Shown piece after piece: positions 1 to 9,200 of a stretch of DNA of 16,521 nucleotides. A program made the translations under genes and the position numbers. The DNA comes from Saccoglossus kowalevskii (lineage: Eukaryota; Hemichordata; Enteropneusta; Harrimaniidae). Within the stretch, counting starts at the first letter, position 1, and every line of letters starts with the position of its first letter. Location: assembly GCF_000003605.2 (NCBI RefSeq), contig NW_003140819.1:249199-265719 (forward strand), read 5' to 3'. The notes under the pieces are model-generated. The model did not search any database. It was not told where the DNA came from and saw only the letters and a list, made by a program, of their open reading frames with translations.

Positions 1-42
1 AAATCATCCCTTGTAAAATAAAGTTGAATCCGTTATACTCAC
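1..42 (-). other. Intron 6, first 42 bases
   Basis: Begins with the donor GTGAGTATAACG just after exon 6 and leaves the window on the left. Nothing else is visible in so short a piece. Confidence 0.85.
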
Positions 43-243
43 CCTCATTGCGTTTTGAAAAGCAGTGTCACCAACAAAATACTGCAGCATGTGAATGATA
101 CTTTGACCTTTCAAATACGCCACAGCGTCATAGTACGAAGAAATGTCCTTCGGGTTCTCGATCGGTGACGTCATCGCGTGAGAATTCATAAACGCGTCTA
201 ACTCTAATGCCGGTTGGACGGCGAGGTCAAGGGTCAATTCGGC
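43..243 (-). CDS. Exon 6: catalytic-tyrosine exon
   Basis: 201 bp, 67 codons (469-535), phase 0 at both ends. The acceptor is CATTTGCACAG|GCC and the donor is ATGAGG|GTGAGT. It runs on from exon 5 as QWKV-AELTLDLAVQPALELDA, matching the M1 stretch before the SSHP loop (here NSHAMTSPIENP). YDAVAYLKGQSIIHMLQYFV corresponds to the family segment FDAISYSKGASVxRML; Tyr511 is the expected catalytic tyrosine. FVGDTAFQNAMR fits the helix that follows. Confidence 0.93.
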
Positions 244-3200
244 CTGTGCAAATGACAATCACAAAATGACAGCAATACATTTGTTAAAAAACAGGTGAAA
301 GAATAAAAACTTTTTAAATATTACAAATGTTCCACAATAAGCTGAATATGTTTCTAATTATATGAACGCGAAAGCAGGTGATGCAACCAATGCTAAGAAC
401 AGATGATGCGTCTAACGCACCATGTCAGTGATGCATCCAAAGATTCAAGCATTTATAATGCAGCTGATGTGCAAAATGCATCGATCAGGTGATACACCCG
501 GTGCATTGTACGTACAGGTGATGCACCCAACACATCGTTCAGGTGATGCACCCAACACATCGTTCAGGTGATGCACCCAACACATTGTACAGGTGATGCC
601 CCCAACACATCCTACAGGTGATGCACCCAACACATCGTTCAGGTGATGCACCCAACACATCGTTCAGGTGATGCACTCAACCCATTGTACAGGTGATGCA
701 CCCAACCCATTGTACAGGTGATGCCCCCAACACATCGTACAGGTGATGCACCCAACACATCGTTCAGGTGATGCACCCAACACATCGTTCAGGTGATGCA
801 CTCAACCCATTGTACAGGTGATGAACCCAACCCATTGTACAGGTGATGCCCCCAACACATCGTACAGGTGATGCACCCAACACATCGTTCAGGTGATGCA
901 CCCAACACATCGTTCAGGTGATGCACCCAACCCATTGTACAGGTGATGCACCCAACCCATTGTTCAGGTGATGCACCCAACACATCGTTCAGGTGATGCA
1001 CCCAACACATCGTTCAGGTGATGCACCCAACACATTGTACAGGTGATGTACCCAACACATCGTTCAGGTGATGCACCCAACACATCGTTCAGGTGTTGCA
1101 CCCAACCCATTGTACAGGTGATGCACCCAACCCATTGTACAGGTGATGCACCCAACACATCGATCAGGTGATGCACCCAACCCATTGTACAGGTGATGCA
1201 CCCAATCCATTGTACAGGTGATGCCCCAACACATCGTACAGGTGATGCACCCAACACATCGTTCAGGTGATGCACCCAACACATCGTTCAGGTGATGCAC
1301 TCAACCCATTGTACAGGTGATGCACCCAACCCATTGTACAGGTGATGCCCCCAACACATCGTACAGGTGATGCACCCAACACATCGTTCAGGTGATGCAC
1401 CCAACACATCGTTCAGGTGATGCACCCAACTCATTGTTCAGGTGATGCACCCAACACATCGTTCAGGTGATGCACCCAACACATCGTTCAGGTGATGCAC
1501 CCAACACATCGTACAGGTGATGCACCCAACACATCGTACAGGTGATGCACCCAACACATCGTACAGGTGATGCACCCAACACATCGTACAGGTGATGCAC
1601 CCAACGCATTGTGCAGGTGATGCACCCAACGCATTGTACAGGTGATGCACCCACAACATTGTACAGGTGATGCCCCCAACACATTGTACACATGATGCCC
1701 CAACACATCGTACACGTGATGCCCCCAACACATTGTACAGGTGATGCACCCGACACATCGTACAGGTGATGCACCCAACACATTGTACAGGTGATGCACA
1801 CAACACATTGTACAGGTAATGGGCACCCAACACATTGATAAGGATATATACGCCCAATTTGGGAAGCGTGTGTTTACATTTAACTTTGTGCAGGTAAATC
1901 AGTCAACAGGTCAGAAAGAAAAAATCAATGTGTAGATAAAAGCAGTTAAAAACGATACACCTGATAAATACTTGTATATATCAATTACTTGTACGTACTA
2001 ATAATTCAAAGAACATGCGCATGTGCGAATATAATTAATCATACGGTAACAAATACTCGTATGTTCGTAAAGACTTTCAACTGAGGTCCAAGATGTACGT
2101 GACGAGATTTGTTCATCACGTGGCAGACACGTGACTCACCACTTTCCATTGCGGGAATATAACATCAAGTGATTGATATGCAAATTTCATTGCGAATCCT
2201 TCCTTCAACCAGAGGTCATCCCACCATTGTGGGGTCACGAGGTTTCCAAACCACTGAAATGCACAAAAAATAAACAGTCACGATTTAAAGAAATACCATG
2301 GGCAACTACAATACCATTGCAGTGATATTTGATAAATAACCTGAGTAGGACTTATATAAGTTGATCTATTAATATAACAGTCGATGACGGAGTATGCGCA
2401 CAAGAGTAACAAACATGGCCGCCGTAACATAAGTAAAATGTATAAATCGACGCCCAGCGTATATTTTTATAACAAACGATCGAGACGGTCAAAAATATTT
2501 TCCTAAAGACTACAACCTTATTTATTACACGACAATTGTATGTAATTATCGCATTATCGGCCGAGACGTGTTCCGCTTATAAATGGTGGTGGTCGTCGCG
2601 CCACATCTTACAGCGACGTACACGACGCGCGTAAAATACAATATATTTATTCACGTGCAATTCGAACATGGGCTGCGTGACGACCCACGCTCTTTAAACG
2701 TATTATCAAACAAATTACCCAGAATTCATTTTAAGAGGTAGTAATTATTCAAAATTTTTTCATGCATACATAATTTTGGAATTTTGTTCGCACAGCACGT
2801 GTTCGAATTTTCATGTAAACAAGTAGCCCTTGTCATGGAATATTGTGCTCGTCATTTACGTCACTTCACGCGCATGCGCGGGGCATTGGTACCATACGAG
2901 CAAAGATGGCGTCATAGATTGTTCTTCTCGGTGCAAATTGCGCCCAGATCAAAACTCGCGTTCTTGCCTGCCACTGATTGTGGGAAAAAACAATGTTCAT
3001 CTACAAAATCACCAAAACGACATGCGCGCGCATGCGAAACGCCATATGTTCGACTTCCGGGAAAGTGGTCTACCAACTTGCTGCGTCATCGAAAAAGATA
3101 AATGCCAGAGAGGGCGGGCTTACCATATGGGCGACTTCATGTGCGACAACAGTAGCGATATCAAATATGCTTGTCGCCGAAGACGTTTGTACGTCTACAA

Positions 3201-6200
3201 TCATAATACTCTCACGAAACGTGATAAGCCCCCAGTTTTCCATTCCAAGAGATGCATGGTCGGGAACAGCGAATAAATCTATATAAAAAAAAAAACACAG
3301 AACGAACAAGAGCTAGTTCGTATATGTATTTAACAATCTGAATTGCCTCAGATAGCGGGGAAATGTGCACTTGGTTTTGTGCTATTTTTTAATAATGAAT
3401 TCGCTGTATTTTTTTTTGTATTTTTCTCTGTGTGTAATATTTTTCACGAGAAACAGGCGCGCAATTTTTTTAAATATTATTGCAGGATTTGTATGCATTA
3501 AGGGGAGGACAGAAAAGCTATGCAAAATATTGTTTCCTTCACTTGGTTTTGTGCTATTTTTAAATAATGAATTCGCTGTATTTTTTTTTACTTTCCTCTG
3601 TGTGTATATTTTTGAAATAGGCGTGCAGATTGTTTTTCTGTTATTGCAGGATTTTTTCCCATGATTTTTACTGTGCCATTTTTTTCAATTCTGCCATCTT
3701 CTCCAGAGTCACCAAACCGTTCTAGTGCTTTTTAATGTTTTGAATGTTTCGGTTTTCCGTGTTATAGTATAGAGGTGTTCAAATTCAATTGGTGTTTATG
3801 CAAATATGGAATGTTTAATGATCACATGACTGTTTCGAACGACATTCCATTACCTTTAGATAAAAATATCTTTATTTTAACTGGATGGGTTAATTTTCGA
3901 TTGGTTGAATGTAAAATATAGGATAAAAGATATTTTCACTGGATTTATTTTCACTGATTCACCACAAAATAGTTAAAGGGGAACCGCTCAATCCCATGGA
4001 TTGCACCAAAGAATCATGGGACACTATTGTTTATGTTGTTTACAATGTTAATCTATCTTTTGTTATCCATTGTTATTTTAATCCAGAAAGTAAATTTGTT
4101 GTAAAATTAATCTTAACTGGAAGGTGCCCCTTTAAACATAAAAGTATACAGTACAGGCGTCTTTCCGCGGCATTATGTCGGCCATTTTGGATTTATGCAA
4201 ATCAACAATGGCCACCTTGTTTGTCAGACTAATGTAATTATTTGAGCAAGTAGATTCACAAAGATCCACAATGCATGGATGCATGGATTAATTTGAGAAT
4301 TCAAAATGGCTGCTAAAGTGGTATATAATCCTGCGGGATTCATTAACTTTCGCTCGGCAAAATATCATAGATTGTGAAATGGTGATATCATCATTGAACG
4401 AGAGAATATACCATGTGACGTCACATAATTACTCACCAACCGTGACAATACTCGTACCTGTTTTGGTTATGATATCATTCCTATTAAAATACTCTTCAAA
4501 GTACCCGTACGTCCAATTGGCAACTTCCAACGCGAACCTAGTGTGTTCCAGCACTTGGGGGCGCGCCCACGCTCGTATCTGTTGAAGAACGGATGATAAG
4601 AAGAAATAGACTGACTGACCAGATGACAAGATTACGAACTTGGGTGAATAATACACCTTTCCAAATATCGCGCCCTCTAGTGACGGGGGGGGGGGGGGTC
4701 TATGACGTGAATGGGCGACACGATAGCCGTTCAAAGCGTCGATATCGTAATCTTCCATTATTAAAGTTATGTTTTTGAGAGATTATCTTCTAGATGACAA
4801 ACGACTAGAAAATCAAACACAGAGATTGATTTGAACGAAATTGCCTTCACTCATATACGTCATTTTGACGTCACAGAATCTCCTCGACACTAGAGGACGC
4901 ACTTCATAAGACTGGGGTAGCGTGGCACATTCCGTTAAAATGTGCGATATTCTAGTATTTAAAGATGTAATAATTTTAATAATATGTTGAGATTAAAGGA
5001 TTAAAGAAGTTATCGTAAAATAAAAATGTTTTTGATGCGCTGCGCAGTATTTATTCGATGGAAAATGAAAAAAAATAATATTTTATATCATCACAAAAAC
5101 GCGCACATGCGTATTTTAAAAAAGTTATTGGTTCCATAGAAACGTACTAGTATTTTATATACAATGTATACGCGCATGGGACCCACACCAAGCATGACGC
5201 GAGCGACGACTGTGGTGTTTTTTTTTACCATACTTACGACATGTCCGTTAGGTCTGACTAACTCCAAATAATCGAAATTTGAAAGCGTGACGGCGAGGTG
5301 ATACGTCGACATAACAGGGGTCACTTCGTACACATCCTCGTACAGCGACGATTCTGGCAGTCTATTGGTGGATTTTTTCTTCGTGCATGACAACGACTTG
5401 TACCAAGGTGCCCGGATGACGGTGAGTGAGAACGAGGCCTTCATTGCAGGCTCGTCAAAGCAAGGAAAGGCTTTTCTGGCAAAGGTTGGTTCGAACTGCG
5501 ATGACATGATATAACTGAAATCGACAGAAAATAAATGGGTTTTTTAAATGACCTTTTGCGTGCAGGCGGGGTGCAATGTTAATCGTTTGTTTTTTTCATT
5601 TTCTTCACCGCTGATCTAATCTTTTTTTATCGAATACCGAGTAATAAACATGGGCATACAATTTCCATGAGCACAACAGCGATTACATCCTTTATTTTCA
5701 GTAAATTCGGATAGACTCAATTTAAGTTAAGGCTAAGAAAATGGATTTCATGTGACGTCATCTACTATGTGCGCACCGACCTGCAGTATTCAGCTACTGT
5801 ATATTCGATATCAAGTTATCGAAATTAAAGAGAAGAACAAAAAGAGAAGAAAAAGTCGAGGCAAAATAAAATATAATCTAATTATTATACATCTGTCACC
5901 GTAACGCCGTAAGTTATAGCGTGCCGTAATTTTGCGGCATTTTACAGGGTATTTTCATCCTACCATATTAGGATACTCCAGCTGTACTGTCTTCGTGCAT
6001 ACTTTGAGGTATCCTCGTAATAACCTCATATTATAACAAGAAATGTTTGGGGCGGGGGAAAATTAATCACATCTACTAACTATTATTTGTGACATTTTGC
6101 TCCCAGTCATCGGCGTCATCATATGCATTTCTTTATACAAAACTCGTTAATTTTCAACTAAATTACTAGCAGACATCACAGTCTGCTATATGTTACGAGC

Positions 6201-9200
6201 ACGCGGAATTCCATTAACAGCAGTTTGGCGGTTTATTAAGGGTAGAGGAAGACATCGGTTCTTTATTATATGCCTTATTGGTATATCAGATGTGTTTTTC
6301 AGTTATACCACCATATGCTGTTGGCAATTATTTATTTGTACATTGTGTTTATTTAAAGCGGAGGGGTCGTCACCCGCACATGCTCGGGAATTGAGTCCCA
6401 AGCGACGATAAAAACGCACGCTAAAAACGCAAAGGCTCGTGGGTAGACGCTTGTTTGTAAACAACGACACGCTATGGCCGTTTGTCGCACGCGCAGGTGA
6501 CGACTTCCCCGCTTTCAAGCTAGCATTCTAATGGCGAGTGTTTTACTTAATCGCCAGTCAATTATTATGCCTCGTGTTCAACACGGTCACGTTGATTGCT
6601 CACGTGATCACGAGGAGTCGAATACAGCTCATTATTATACTTCTTGCACCGAAAACATTGCGTCACAGGAGATGCTTAATTGTTCGAGTTACGGACATTG
6701 AGTTACGGGCGTGGGCGTAGTCATTTTGTAGTAACTCGATGTTTTCGTAACTCGATGTTTTCGTAACTCGATGTTTTCGTAACTCGATGTTCGTAACTCG
6801 ATGTTCGTAACTCGAACAATTCAGTATCTTGCGTCACAGTGTTGCTACATTTTGGTTGTTTTCAAAGTTAGAAGCTCATTTTTTATTTTCCATATAACGA
6901 ACGCAGTGGCAGTGGGACGAGCTGTTTATATTTCATCGCGGAATAACGGTTACTAAGGCGTTTATATCATGATGCTGACTGTCCTGTTAAATGTTAGGCG
7001 ACGAAATACAATACCGTCACTGAACGCAAACGTTGACACAGCGAAAGAAGTTTCCGTTGACGTTTCGGACTACTAGTACTAATCTTTCATTAAATTATTA
7101 CTACAGGCAGGAAAAAAGATGTAAATTAACAAAGTTATCACGAGAATACCGCAAAGTATTCACTCAGGCAGTACAACTACGCTCGGTCGAAACGACCCGT
7201 CGCACTGCCTTCGTGCATATTTTGCGATATTGTCGGTCGTGATAACTTCATATTATTGACTTTGAGTCAGCTACCTAAGAGTCGGTCAATATTCAGTTGT
7301 ATTGATCCCCCAGAGGATTTATTGAATTATTTTATTGGCTGTGCAATTGTTCGGTTATTCTAATCGTTCGTTCGTGTTCTTGTAATGACTTTAAATGCAA
7401 ATGGCGCCGAAGTTTCGTTGAAAGCGAAAGAATTCCGAGATTTGTGTTTGCTCCTCAATAAGTGTTTCATTCTCGAGTTATCGCGTCAACTGTTTCCCTG
7501 ATTTCTTTGGAGCAGTAGACGCGATGACGGAAGAAAACTGAATCTTTTTGAGAGACAAATACAAGTCTCATGGTCCTCGAGATTTTGGAAGCCATTTGTG
7601 TATAACGTACATATCATCATTTATGAACATTGAAAGGGGATTACGTCATGTACGGCCACACTTTACACCTGTAAATAAGAGTGTATTCTTCTCTAAATAT
7701 AACACCCCACTGCGATGTATTTTGCATTACCCAGTAGCTAAACCGAGGTGTGTATTTTCAATATGTTTCAAAATAGATTACCCAAGTCCATTTTTCTGTA
7801 GCATCGCTGGATTGAAACGAAATTGTTAGAGACGAGTGATTTAATGACTGTTTTTCATAGTAATAAAGTTAAAGCGGGGGAGTCGTCACCTACGCATGCG
7901 TCAAGAGGCCATAGCGTGTCATTGTTTACAAACAAGCGTCTACCCATGAGCCTTTGCGTTCTTAGCGTGTGTTGTTATCATCGCCTGGGACTCAATTCCC
8001 GCGTGCGCAGGTGACGACCCTCCTGTAGTGCGCCCTTATTTATGAGTTGTTTGGCAATGATATATTTTGAAGAGCCCAGATGAGCCAGCACCCAGTCTGA
8101 TACTGTAAATGCGTTAATTATTCGCTGGTTTTCAAGTTCGCTATTTTCGCTGGTAAGTGAAATTCGCTAAATTGAATCCACGTGAACTTGTGGAATAACA
8201 ATGGAACTCATTGTTTCCATGCCAAGTTCGTCCATTTAAAACACAGAGAAATTGCTCAAAACATCAAAATAGTGAAATTAAATGCCAGTGAAAATAAATG
8301 GTTTTACAGCAGTATAATTTATAACCTTGGTTACCGCGACAAGGAGGTAACAGTACCACCAAACATCAAATTAATTTGAGGGTGCGTAAAAATCTGTATT
8401 TATTTTCTGCAAATTACACGTCTTTCAACGTGACAGTGTTTAAGGATAGAGAGGCCCATTGAGAGATTATAGTACGGTGATTTGATCAGCTGCGACGAGC
8501 GTTTGGGGACGTGGGCCGCAGTAATGAAAGAACTGTTTGTGAACAAACGACAAGGCCGTGATTATTATGGTCCACGCATGACCGGACTTGTAAGAGCATC
8601 TATTGTCAGCTTTCATCGAACGAAGAAAAGCGTGGCATATCAGACTACTTTCTCGTAAATTAAATAGAGTCATACAAACTTACGAAATATTCTACCTGTG
8701 TGGCCCGGAATTTGGATTCGCCGAACTGAAAACTTCTGAAAATATCTATTTTAAAAAAAAAAAAATTTTTTTTTTATGGCGCGAAACTGTTATGTTGGTG
8801 ATACTGACGAAACGTGCACGGGTGAGCCTCTAGGGCAGACAGGTGACGATTAGTGTAAGTATGTGACCGTGGTCGTGTTCGTTGACATGAATGGTAATTA
8901 GTCAAACACCCTGGTGGGCATTTTCAGAGCGAAGTCACTAGCAAGGAAATTAGGACAGCCCCGGGGCACTGCCCGTCTGTTCTGGTTCACATTTCCGAAG
9001 TTTGCCGCGACGATTACGTACATATACCGGAAGTCTACAGGGTTGACACTACCACTGAAAATACATACACAATGTACTACAATTCCCATGCACCAAACCG
9101 AGCGTTAGAGCTTCCTGTACACAAACGTTGTATATGTTGCATGGGACCCACATCGAACAGGACGCGCCGCGACGACTATATTCAGTGTTGTTAAAGGGTG

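Larger units (their letters stand above)
2254..3123 (-). other. Intron 4
   Basis: An 870 bp phase 0 intron with donor GTAAGC and acceptor GCATTTCAG. It holds one family-B inverted-repeat element (2578-2697), a further fragment of that family near 2794-2822, and a group of promoter-type motifs (2855-3060). No coding exon is needed or seen here. Open plus-strand frames in 2784-3286 run antisense over exon 4 and have no recognisable domain. Confidence 0.85.
4579..5237 (-). other. Intron 2
   Basis: A 659 bp phase 0 intron, donor GTAAGTATGG, acceptor TTCTTCAACAG. It contains a run of 14 G (4685-4698), an inverted-repeat pair at 4670 and 4900, and a repeat fragment near 5161-5212. No exon is seen. 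Confidence 0.85.

Noticed and set aside
375-1840. CRISPR array, or a Cys-rich repeat protein encoded by the minus-strand frames
   Set aside because: The units are contiguous and near identical with no unique spacers, so it is not CRISPR. All three frames are open because of the unit's composition and length. The array lies in an intron with good splice sites, and reading on from exon 5 meets TGA within eight codons.
2784-3286. Three overlapping plus-strand open frames (99-148 codons)
   Set aside because: They run antisense across exon 4, whose minus-strand reading is clearly an M1 active site. No domain or start context was recognised.
5091-5507. A separate small gene starting at the ATG in exon 2 (5507)
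   Set aside because: That Met is internal: the acceptor at 5514/5515 joins exon 1 in frame and gives the continuous family sequence SYIMSSQFEPT.
4458-5514. A missing exon between exons 2 and 3
   Set aside because: FDYLELVRPNGHV runs into IRAWARP with phase 0 on both sides, matching the family without a gap.
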